In this document: piece by piece, positions 5,988 to 11,063 of the stretch
How the letters are laid out: each line of letters starts with the position of its first letter
Position numbering within the stretch: position 1 is the stretch's first letter
From: an uncultured Acetatifactor sp.
Lineage (GTDB): Bacteria; Bacillota; Clostridia; Lachnospirales; Lachnospiraceae
Direction of reading: 5' to 3'
Assembly (NCBI GenBank): GCA_947631715.1
Contig: CANRMK010000040.1
Span: 1-11,063 of the forward strand
DNA length: 11,063 bases
The notes under the pieces: generated by a model
Told to the model about the DNA's origin: nothing
Database searches by the model: none
Seen by the model: only the letters and a program-made list of their open reading frames with translations
Made by a program: the position numbers and the translations under genes

Positions 5988-6920
5988 ATGAACAGAAATA
6001 AACTGATCAAAATGTTTGCAACACTCATTGCCATTGTCCTCCTGGTAAGCGGCTTAAGCAGGCTGGCGCGATTAAATTCCATGAGTCTTACAGAGTATGC
6101 CGGACAAAACGGCACTGCATCTCCCGCTCCCTCCGCAGGTCTGACGGCGCCGCCGGAGACCGCTTCGCCGCAGGCATCCGGCTCCGGGGAATACAGGACT
6201 GCAGAACCCAGTCCATCCCACAATCCGTCGGTATCTGCAGCGCCCGCTTCCCGTCCTACCGGCGCCGTTCTGAACGGTGATTCCCTGTTGGAGCAGCGCT
6301 GTGCGCTCCCGGAGGCAGAGGAATTTTATTATGAACCTCTGTCGGATAATCTTCGCCGATATGTCACCGGCGTTTCTTACCCCGCCGCAAACGAAAGCCA
6401 GAAAGAGCCTGTTGTAACTTTTGAGGATCTGCGCTACGTCCACATCCTGCATTTTGATTTTGAGGGCAGTGTCACGGAGGGCGAACTGATCTGCAACTCG
6501 GAGATTGCCGGAGATCTGCTGGAAATTTTCTATGAGCTCTATCGGAACGAATACCGGCTGGAACACGTGAGACTGATCGATGAGTATGACGGAGACGACA
6601 TTGCATCTATGGAAGACAACAACACATCCTGCTTTAATTACAGGGTGGTGGACGGCACCTCCAGTCTGTCAAAGCACGCCTACGGCCTGGCCGTTGATGT
6701 GAATCCCTTTTACAATCCGTATATCACTTACGGTCAGGACGGTACACGGAATATCTCTCCCGCTTCCGCGGAAGCCTATGCGGACAGGGACAAAGACTTT
6801 CCCTATAAGATCGATGAGGACGATTTGTGCTATAAGCTGTTTATCCAGCATGGCTTCACCTGGGGCGGCAGCTGGAACAACAGCAAGGATTATCAGCATT
6901 TTCAGAAGACATTAAAATAG
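5988..6920 (+). CDS. Membrane-anchored M15-family peptidase (DD-carboxypeptidase/endopeptidase-like)
   Basis: A predicted zinc peptidase acting on peptidoglycan peptides outside the membrane. The 310 residues show a basic N-terminus, one hydrophobic segment at about 8-24 without a lipobox cysteine (so a signal anchor or signal peptide), and a long Ala/Pro/Ser/Thr-rich linker (about 43-95). The C-terminal catalytic domain is at about 140-310. Zinc ligands of the VanY/CwlK-like M15 fold are visible: SKHAYGLAVDVNP gives H230 and D237, and the C-terminal DYQHFQ gives H304, preceded by GFTWGGSW as in that family. Substrate (D-Ala-D-Ala versus L-Ala-D-Glu bond) cannot be decided. The ATG at 5988 has only a weak GGA 6 bases upstream; a TTG at 5982, with AAAGG 6 bases upstream, is an alternative that adds two residues. 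It is 51 bases downstream of the glycosyltransferase, same strand, but much more GC-rich, and is convergent with rplQ. Confidence 0.88.
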   Translation: MNRNKLIKMFATLIAIVLLVSGLSRLARLNSMSLTEYAGQNGTASPAPSAGLTAPPETASPQASGSGEYRTAEPSPSHNPSVSAAPASRPTGAVLNGDSLLEQRCALPEAEEFYYEPLSDNLRRYVTGVSYPAANESQKEPVVTFEDLRYVHILHFDFEGSVTEGELICNSEIAGDLLEIFYELYRNEYRLEHVRLIDEYDGDDIASMEDNNTSCFNYRVVDGTSSLSKHAYGLAVDVNPFYNPYITYGQDGTRNISPASAEAYADRDKDFPYKIDEDDLCYKLFIQHGFTWGGSWNNSKDYQHFQKTLK

Positions 6921-6963
6921 GACATGCAGAGAAGCTTTCCTGCTCCTCCCGCATGTCCCTTTT
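6920..6963. terminator. Bidirectional hairpin terminator between the peptidase gene and rplQ
   Basis: GGACATGC (6920-6927, beginning with the last base of the peptidase stop codon) pairs exactly with GCATGTCC (6951-6958) around a 23-base loop. CTTTT follows on the plus strand; on the minus strand the stem is followed by TATTTTAAT. It can therefore end both the convergent peptidase transcript and the rplQ operon. The large loop makes it weaker than a classic terminator. Confidence 0.65.
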
Positions 6964-6990
6964 CACAGCTTTCAGATCTCTTTCACAGCT
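6961..6990. repeat. Short direct repeat in the convergent intergenic region
   Basis: TTTCACAGCT occurs at 6961-6970 and again at 6981-6990, 20 bases apart. The rest of the 102-base gap between the peptidase gene and rplQ holds only this and the terminator. The repeat may be incidental. Confidence 0.35.
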
Positions 6991-7022
6991 CTCCGCTCAG
7001 TGCATCTGCTTTACCCGGCCGT

Positions 7023-7628
7023 TTATACCAGCTCCAGAATGACCTCCATAGCTGCATCGCCCTTTCTCTGGCCGATCTTTACGATCCTGGTATAGCCGCC
7101 CTTGCGGTTTGCATATTTTACACCGTACTCATCAAACAGCTTAGCCACAAGGTCAACATTCTTGGTATTCCTCTTTCTTCCTGCCGCCTCAGTAGGCACA
7201 TCCACAACAGGATAGAGCACCTTAAGCATCTGGTGTCTCGCATGGAGCCTGCTGGGAAGATCCTTTTTAATCTCTTTTTCCACTTCATCATAAACAGTGA
7301 CTGTCATACCGTTCTCAATGCGCAGAATTTTGCCGTCCTTATCACGATGGGTCTCAGAAAGCACCTTTTTGGTGTCCCTGTCAACAATCTGCTTTACTCT
7401 CTTGCCGTCCTTATCCTTGCGGGCAACCTTGGCAGTCACCTTGACGGTCTCGTAATTATCCTTTTCCTTTACTGCCAGAGCGATCAGGCCGTCTGCGATC
7501 TTCTGCACTTCCTTGGCCCTTGCCTCTGTCGTGACGATCTTACCGTTGTAGATCAGCGCCGTCACCTGATTTCTCAGCAATGCTTTCCTCTGCGAAGCGT
7601 TCTTTCCAAGTTTTCTGTACTTTGCCAT
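7023..7628 (-). CDS. rplQ: 50S ribosomal protein L17 with a large internal insertion
   Basis: L17 is a large-subunit protein near the peptide exit tunnel. Ordinary L17 is about 115-130 residues; this one is 201. The conserved N-terminal part (MAKYRKLGKNASQRKALLRN through IVTTEARAKEVQKIADGLI, about 1-50) and C-terminal part (SRLHARHQMLKVLYPV from about 126, ending RKGGYTRIVKIGQRKGDAAMEVILELV) are both present. Between them, about residues 54-124, lies a charged insertion rich in Lys, Asp and Val. The frame is uninterrupted, so the insertion is real protein, not a frameshift. The ATG at 7628 has AAGGA about 8 bases upstream; the earlier in-frame ATG at 7667 adds non-family residues. It is the last gene of the alpha operon here and is followed by the terminator at 6920-6963. 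Confidence 0.96.
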   Translation of the reverse strand: MAKYRKLGKNASQRKALLRNQVTALIYNGKIVTTEARAKEVQKIADGLIALAVKEKDNYETVKVTAKVARKDKDGKRVKQIVDRDTKKVLSETHRDKDGKILRIENGMTVTVYDEVEKEIKKDLPSRLHARHQMLKVLYPVVDVPTEAAGRKRNTKNVDLVAKLFDEYGVKYANRKGGYTRIVKIGQRKGDAAMEVILELV

Positions 7629-7720
7629 TTTTGATTTCCTTTCTCCATTCATGGTACATCCGGCCACGCTCTTTGGACTTACTCACCGAATGCATATTTG
7701 TTTTGCCATTTAGAGATCAA

Positions 7721-7754
7721 CCGCAGCCGCGCCCGTTGGCCTTACCGGCTGTGG
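7721..7754 (-). other. Hairpin in the 191-base rpoA-rplQ spacer
   Basis: ccgcagccg (7721-7729) pairs with cggctgtgg (7746-7754) at 8 of 9 positions on the mRNA strand, around a 16-base loop. The spacer 7629-7819 has no credible gene. There is no T-tract, so this may be an RNA processing or stability element, or partial attenuation before rplQ. Confidence 0.4.
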
Positions 7755-7819
7755 ATGTTCACATCTGCGACAGCTTCCGCACCGTCCCGCGGCGCGGATT
7801 TCAGAGCAGATCGCTCCTG

Positions 7820-8776
7820 CTATTCTTCGCTGGGGTTCAAAGACAGTCCCAGTTCTTTCAGCTTTGCCAGCACCTCTTCCAAAGACTTGCGGCCCAGATT
7901 GCGGACTTTCATCATGTCCTCAGATGTCTTGTTGCACAGCTCTTCAACAGTATTGATCCCCGCTCTTTTCAGGCAGTTGTAAGAACGAACAGAAAGCTCC
8001 AGCTCATCGATGCTCATTTCCAGAACTTTCTCTTTCTCATCGTCCTCCTTTTCCACCATGACTTCTGCCGTCTTCGCATTTTCAGAGAGATCGATGAACA
8101 AACTGAGATGCTCGCTGAGCACCTTTGCCGCAAGGCTGACTGCCTCGTCGGGAACCAGTGTCCCGTTCGTGAAGACATCCAGAGTCAGCTTGTCATAGTC
8201 CGTAATCTGCCCCACACGGGTATTTTCTACTGTCACATTGACTCTCTCCACCGGTGTGTAAATGGAATCTACAGCGATCACACCGATAGGAAGATCCTCG
8301 TTTTTGTTCTTATCGGCGCTCACATAGCCGCGGCCCTTGGTAATCGTCAGCTCCATGTAGAGCTTTGTGTCCTTGCCGCTCAAAGTAGCGATCACCAGAT
8401 CCGGGTTCAAGATCTCTATGTCCTGATCCGCCTGTATATCCGATGCATGTACTACGCCCTCGCCCTCATATTCAATGTATGCCGTCTTTACTTCGTTGGT
8501 CTCGCTGTTGTTTTTGATGGCAAGGCTCTTGATATTCATGATGATTTCCGTCACATCCTCTTTCACGCCGGGGATGGAGCTGAACTCATGAAGTACGCCT
8601 TCGATCTTGACCTGACTTACTGCTGCACCGGGCAGGGAAGAAAGCATGATTCTTCTCAGAGAGTTGCCCAGAGTAATGCCGTACCCTCTTTCCAAAGGCT
8701 CAACAACAAATTTGCCGTACCTTTTGTCTTCCGAAATCTCAGCAACCTCAATATTAGGTCTCTCAAAATCAAACAC
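7820..8776 (-). CDS. rpoA: DNA-directed RNA polymerase subunit alpha
   Basis: Alpha dimerises to nucleate RNA polymerase assembly; its C-terminal domain contacts UP-element DNA and activators. The 318-residue length is normal (about 314-329). The N-terminal domain carries RGYGITLGNSLRRIMLSSLPGAAV near residues 30-53. A Glu/Lys/Asp-rich linker (around 235-255) leads to the C-terminal domain from about 259, with SVRSYNCLKRAGI, where R264 corresponds to the DNA-contacting R265 of E. coli, and the helix-hairpin-helix region VRNLGRKSLEEV. I chose the GTG at 8776 (FDFERPNIEVAEIS follows, the standard family N-terminus); AGGAGG lies about 10 bases upstream. The start of the longer frame at 8842 adds 22 residues unrelated to the family. 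It follows rpsD after a 102-base spacer. Confidence 0.98.
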   Translation of the reverse strand: MFDFERPNIEVAEISEDKRYGKFVVEPLERGYGITLGNSLRRIMLSSLPGAAVSQVKIEGVLHEFSSIPGVKEDVTEIIMNIKSLAIKNNSETNEVKTAYIEYEGEGVVHASDIQADQDIEILNPDLVIATLSGKDTKLYMELTITKGRGYVSADKNKNEDLPIGVIAVDSIYTPVERVNVTVENTRVGQITDYDKLTLDVFTNGTLVPDEAVSLAAKVLSEHLSLFIDLSENAKTAEVMVEKEDDEKEKVLEMSIDELELSVRSYNCLKRAGINTVEELCNKTSEDMMKVRNLGRKSLEEVLAKLKELGLSLNPSEE

Positions 8777-8878
8777 TGCGAATACCCTCCTTTTGAATGT
8801 TTTTATAAGACACAAGTGCCCCGAGGCCAGTGCGGGTACCAAAAACAGTCCGCAGACGACCTCAGAGGCCAGCAGGGC

Positions 8879-9472
8879 TTACTTGGAGTACAACTCGACA
8901 ATAAGCATTTCGTCAACAGGAACATCAATCATCTCTCTGGTGGGAAGATTCTTAATGGTTCCCTTGAAGTTCTCAATATCAACATCCATCCATTCGGGTA
9001 CCAGTCTTCCGCCGGTCACCTCTAAAATATCCTTATACCTCTGCAGAGATTTTGCTTTCTCTGTGATCTCGATCACATCGCCGGCTTTGATCAGATAAGA
9101 GGGAATGTTCACCACTCTGCCGTTCACCGAAACATGCTTGTGGCCAACGATCTGCCTTGCCTCCCGCCTGGTCCTTGCAAAACCCATTCTGAACACAACA
9201 TTGTCCAGACGGCTCTCCAGCATCACCATCAGGTTCTCACCGGTAGTGCCTTTCATTCTGTCCGCCTTTTCATAATAATTCCTGAAAGGCTTTTCCAACA
9301 CGCCATAAATGAACTTTGCTTTCTGCTTCTCCCGAAGCTGCAGGCCATATTCACTTACTTTCTTGCCTGCTCTCAGGTTCTGCCTGTTGGATTTCTTGTC
9401 ATATCCCAAATAGGAGGGCTCCAGGCCCAGGGATCTGCATCTCTTTAATACGGGTACACGATTTACTGCCAT
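8879..9472 (-). CDS. rpsD: 30S ribosomal protein S4
   Basis: S4 is a primary 16S rRNA binding protein that starts 30S assembly and in several bacteria represses its own mRNA. The 197-residue length is normal (about 200). The N-terminal MAVNRVPVLKRCRSLG and KVSEYGLQLREKQKAKFIYG (about 38-57) blocks, and the S4 RNA-binding domain (about 88-150: ESRLDNVVFRMGFARTRREA, then VNGRVVNIPSYLIKAGDVIEI) are clear. It lacks the N-terminal zinc cysteine cluster, so it is the zinc-free form. The ATG at 9472 has AAGGAAGG about 10 bases upstream. It is separated from rpsK by a 204-base spacer with several hairpins, a possible site of feedback control. Confidence 0.98.
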   Translation of the reverse strand: MAVNRVPVLKRCRSLGLEPSYLGYDKKSNRQNLRAGKKVSEYGLQLREKQKAKFIYGVLEKPFRNYYEKADRMKGTTGENLMVMLESRLDNVVFRMGFARTRREARQIVGHKHVSVNGRVVNIPSYLIKAGDVIEITEKAKSLQRYKDILEVTGGRLVPEWMDVDIENFKGTIKNLPTREMIDVPVDEMLIVELYSK

Positions 9473-9676
9473 TTTTCAATTTTCCTTCCTTATTGTTTAC
9501 AGTGCCGTGACATGGCACTTTCTTCCAACCTGAACCGCATTCTGCGGCGCTTACGCTCCGACTCTCAAAACTCTTCCGTTTCCCATAACACTGCCAAGGC
9601 GACCTGACAGGATGCACAGGGATGTTCCCTGACGGTATCCCCTGACACCTCGCAAAAGCCTGCCGTCTTTTGCACC
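9473..9676 (-). promoter_or_regulatory. Structured rpsK-rpsD spacer (candidate S4 control region)
   Basis: No gene is visible. Four perfect hairpins lie on the mRNA strand: gcaaaag/cttttgc (9652-9658 with 9667-9673), starting 3 bases after the rpsK stop; caggga/tccctg (9617-9622 with 9626-9631, 3-base loop); ccgca/tgcgg (9535-9539 with 9543-9547); and agtgcc/ggcact (9501-9506 with 9514-9519), close before the rpsD ribosome binding site. cctgac recurs three times between 9603 and 9648. No T-tract follows any stem. Known: S4 represses ribosomal mRNAs through structured leaders in E. coli and B. subtilis. Applying this here is inference. Confidence 0.45.
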
Positions 9677-10072
9677 TTAGACGCGGCGTCTCTTGGGAGG
9701 ACGGCAGCCATTGTGAGGAACAGCCGTCACATCGCGGATGCTCACGACCTCAAGGCCGCTTGCGGAAAGCGCCCTGATTGCAGCCTCGCGCCCTGAACCG
9801 GGGCCCTTTACAAATACATCTACGGATTTCAGTCCATGCACCAGCGCAGCCTTGGTCGCTGTCTCTGCGGCCATCTGTGCAGCATACGGAGTAGATTTCC
9901 TTGAACCTTTAAATCCCAGACCACCGGCACTTGCCCAGCTGAGCGCATTCCCCTCTGTATCGGTAAGGGTAACGATCGTATTATTAAAAGAAGCCTGGAT
10001 ATGTGCCTGTCCCCGTTCAACGTTTTTTCTAACGCGCTTCTTAGTTACTTTTTTTGCAACTTGTTTCGCCAT
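9677..10072 (-). CDS. rpsK: 30S ribosomal protein S11
   Basis: S11 sits on the 30S platform near the mRNA exit and the E site. The 131-residue length equals that of B. subtilis S11. Hallmarks are GQAHIQASFNNTIVTLTDTEGN (about 21-42), GFKGSRKSTPYAAQMAAE (about 53-70), KGPGSGREAAIRAL (about 89-102) and the C-terminal PHNGCRPPKRRRV. The start ATG at 10072 gives the usual basic N-terminus MAKQVAKKV. Its ribosome binding site is poor: the nearest AGG is about 12-13 bases upstream, with an A/T-rich stretch between, unlike the strong sites of the neighbouring genes. It may rely on translational coupling or on the A-rich leader. It lies 61 bases downstream of rpsM. Confidence 0.98.
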   Translation of the reverse strand: MAKQVAKKVTKKRVRKNVERGQAHIQASFNNTIVTLTDTEGNALSWASAGGLGFKGSRKSTPYAAQMAAETATKAALVHGLKSVDVFVKGPGSGREAAIRALSASGLEVVSIRDVTAVPHNGCRPPKRRRV

Positions 10073-10103
10073 TTTTTAAACTAACCTACTTTCTTCATTT
10101 TCC

Positions 10104-10120
10104 GGAATCCGTCCGATTCC
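10104..10120 (-). other. Hairpin in the rpsM-rpsK spacer
   Basis: ggaatc (10104-10109) pairs exactly with gattcc (10115-10120) around a 5-base loop, between the rpsM stop and the weak rpsK ribosome binding site. There is no T-tract. It could affect rpsK translation; this is inference. Confidence 0.4.
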
Positions 10121-10133
10121 ATTTTACAGTTCC

Positions 10134-10505
10134 TTACTTTTTCTTGTTGGCAACAGTTCTCTTGGGTCCCTTGCGGGTTCTCGCATTGTTCTTGGTATTC
10201 TGACCGCGAACAGGAAGGCCCTTGCGGTGACGGATCCCGCGGTAGCATCCGATCTCCTGAAGCCTCTTGATGTTCAGAGCGACTTCACGTCTCAGATCAC
10301 CCTCCACCATAACGTTCAGCTTCTCCATCGCCTCGCTGATCTTCTTTACTTCATCATCTGTCACGTCCCGGACTCTGGTATCGGGATTTACACCTGCCTC
10401 AGCCAAAATCTTGTTGGCGGTAGGCCTGCCGATGCCATAGACATAAGTCAATCCGATCTCAATTCGTTTCTCTCTGGGTAAGTCTACACCTGCGATACGA
10501 GCCAT
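10134..10505 (-). CDS. rpsM: 30S ribosomal protein S13
   Basis: S13 lies at the top of the 30S head, bridging to the 50S subunit and contacting the P-site tRNA. The 123-residue length is normal (about 121). Hallmarks are MARIAGVDLPREKRIEIGLTY, the VYGIGRPTANKIL helix-turn segment (about 22-34), DLRREVALNIKRLQEIGCYRG (about 70-90), and the tail GLPVRGQNTKNNARTRKGP. The ATG at 10505 has GGAGG 8 bases upstream. It lies downstream of rpmJ as in most alpha operons, but across an unusually long spacer (402 bases to the rpmJ stop), with a hairpin just before its ribosome binding site. Confidence 0.98.
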   Translation of the reverse strand: MARIAGVDLPREKRIEIGLTYVYGIGRPTANKILAEAGVNPDTRVRDVTDDEVKKISEAMEKLNVMVEGDLRREVALNIKRLQEIGCYRGIRHRKGLPVRGQNTKNNARTRKGPKRTVANKKK

Positions 10506-10529
10506 TTACATTTCCTCCATTTTCCTGTG

Positions 10530-10582
10530 TTTCCGCTGTCTGCGGAAATCCACACTGCACACGCCTGGTCTGTTTTGTGTGC
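10530..10582 (-). other. Two hairpins upstream of the rpsM ribosome binding site
   Basis: tttccgc (10530-10536) pairs exactly with gcggaaa (10542-10548) around a 5-base loop. gcacac (10557-10562) pairs exactly with gtgtgc (10577-10582) around a 14-base loop. A further 5-base stem pairs ttggg (10601-10605) with cccaa (10613-10617). They fill the rpsM-proximal part of the long rpmJ-rpsM spacer and could form a ribosomal-protein-binding or processing structure. In E. coli the S4 repression site is in the rpsM leader; homology to that site is not claimed. Confidence 0.45.
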
Positions 10583-10609
10583 CTTTTGTTACTAAGTTGA
10601 TTGGGGTCT

Positions 10610-10831
10610 TCACCCAACCGGACACGTTCCGATCATCCGATCTTTCCAATACGCCGGTCCCGTCTGTACCGGAAATGCATTTGCACATCTCTCCGCGTCA
10701 GAAACCGGAATTTCTCCCCGCACGCTGTGCAGTTCAGAAATTTCTCCCGTCTTGGTATCAACAAGTAATCTCCCGTAAGCCCTATATCCCAGTTCTATGA
10801 TAATCAATGCCGCGCATATGCGCTTTTGCAT
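10610..10831 (-). CDS. Doubtful small hypothetical protein in the rpmJ-rpsM spacer
   Basis: A 73-codon open frame on the operon strand, beginning MQKRICAALIIIELGYRAYG and ending TCPVG. It has a short hydrophobic stretch (about 5-14) and an ordinary soluble-looking middle (DTKTGEISEL). I recognise no family. For it: same strand and position inside an otherwise unexplained 402-base gap, and sensible codon use. Against it: no ribosome binding site before the ATG at 10831 (or before an internal TTG), and a small hairpin spans its stop codon. It could be a lineage-specific small gene, a decayed remnant, or chance. Confidence 0.3.
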   Translation of the reverse strand: MQKRICAALIIIELGYRAYGRLLVDTKTGEISELHSVRGEIPVSDAERCANAFPVQTGPAYWKDRMIGTCPVG

Positions 10832-10907
10832 TGGTTCAGCCGCACATATAAACCGGACAAGAACTCACATACTCCATTCAGTCCTCAAGGACCTCTCTGA
10901 GCGGTGA

Positions 10908-11021
10908 TTATCCCTGTCTCTGCTTATGCTTCGGATTCTCGCAGATTACTCTGATGCGTCCTTTTCTCTTGATGATCTTGCATTTCTCGCAGATCGGTTT
11001 TACTGATGATCTAACCTTCAC
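10908..11021 (-). CDS. rpmJ: 50S ribosomal protein L36
   Basis: L36 is the small zinc-ribbon protein of the large subunit. The 37-residue product is full length: MKVRSSVKPICEKCK with C11 and C14, then IIKRKGRIRVIC with C27, and ENPKHKQRQG with H32. This gives the four zinc ligands of the C-x2-C...C-x4-H type. Translation starts at a GTG (11021) preceded by a strong AGGAGGG about 6 bases upstream. It usually follows infA, which would lie just beyond the right edge. It precedes rpsM in the alpha operon. Rare zinc-independent paralogues of L36 exist; this is the zinc-binding form. Confidence 0.97.
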   Translation of the reverse strand: MKVRSSVKPICEKCKIIKRKGRIRVICENPKHKQRQG

Positions 11022-11063
11022 GTTAAACCCTCCTTTCAAAAAAGACCGTTTTACATTGTAACA

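Larger units (their letters stand above)
10506..10907 (-). other. Unusually long rpmJ-rpsM spacer
   Basis: 402 bases inside a ribosomal operon. It contains the doubtful 73-codon ORF, the rpsM-proximal hairpins, and near the rpmJ end a stem gtcc/ggac (10881-10884 with 10889-10892) extendable by flanking TCAG/CTGA with a bulge. No convincing minus-strand promoter was found; the best -35/-10 pair seen (TTGATT and TATAGG) is spaced 15 bases, too short. Confidence 0.5.

Noticed and set aside
7580..9025. Long 481-codon plus-strand open frame across rplQ, rpoA and rpsD
   Set aside because: It is antisense to three certain genes, has no recognisable domain, and arises from the codon bias of the minus-strand genes.
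1..11063. CRISPR array, tRNA or rRNA genes, integrase or transposase genes
   Set aside because: No regularly spaced repeats, no tRNA cloverleaf or rRNA sequence recognised, and no recombinase-like protein on either strand.

Overview
The window is a core ribosomal-protein neighbourhood from a Gram-positive anaerobe, most likely a Lachnospiraceae-type Clostridium relative. This is inferred from the protein sequences, the gene order (alpha operon, then ecfA1-ecfA2-ecfT-truA-rplM-rpsI) and the strong AGGAGG-type ribosome binding sites. No taxonomic marker was searched. Twelve genes lie on the minus strand and are well-recognised housekeeping genes. Two genes on the plus strand are accessory.

Layout, in the direction of minus-strand transcription (right to left): rpmJ (L36, GTG start, 37 codons), a 386-400 base spacer holding hairpins and one doubtful 73-codon ORF, rpsM (S13), rpsK (S11), a 204-base structured spacer, rpsD (S4), rpoA (GTG start), a 191-base spacer, and rplQ (L17 with a large internal insertion). 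A bidirectional hairpin terminator follows rplQ. Then comes a plus-strand pair: a family 2 glycosyltransferase (clearly AT-richer than its surroundings) and a membrane-anchored M15-type peptidase (DD-carboxypeptidase/endopeptidase-like). Left of these, minus-strand transcription resumes at ecfA1 from its own near-consensus promoter: ecfA1, ecfA2, ecfT and truA, with short gaps or overlaps. A ~200-base palindromic element flanked by a 7-base direct repeat separates truA from a consensus promoter and ~158-base structured leader that drive rplM-rpsI.

How the genes work together: the ribosomal proteins and RNA polymerase alpha supply the translation and transcription machinery. EcfA1/EcfA2/EcfT form the shared energising module of group II ECF vitamin transporters. 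TruA makes pseudouridines 38-40 in tRNA anticodon arms. The glycosyltransferase and peptidase plausibly act on surface polysaccharide and peptidoglycan, but nothing here shows they work together beyond adjacency and orientation.

I found no clearly new multi-gene system. The most interesting items are the MITE-like palindrome with a possible target-site duplication, the glycosyltransferase/peptidase cassette that splits an otherwise widely conserved operon, the divergent promoter region with tandem 10-base repeats, the L17 insertion, and the unusually long, hairpin-rich spacers in the alpha operon.
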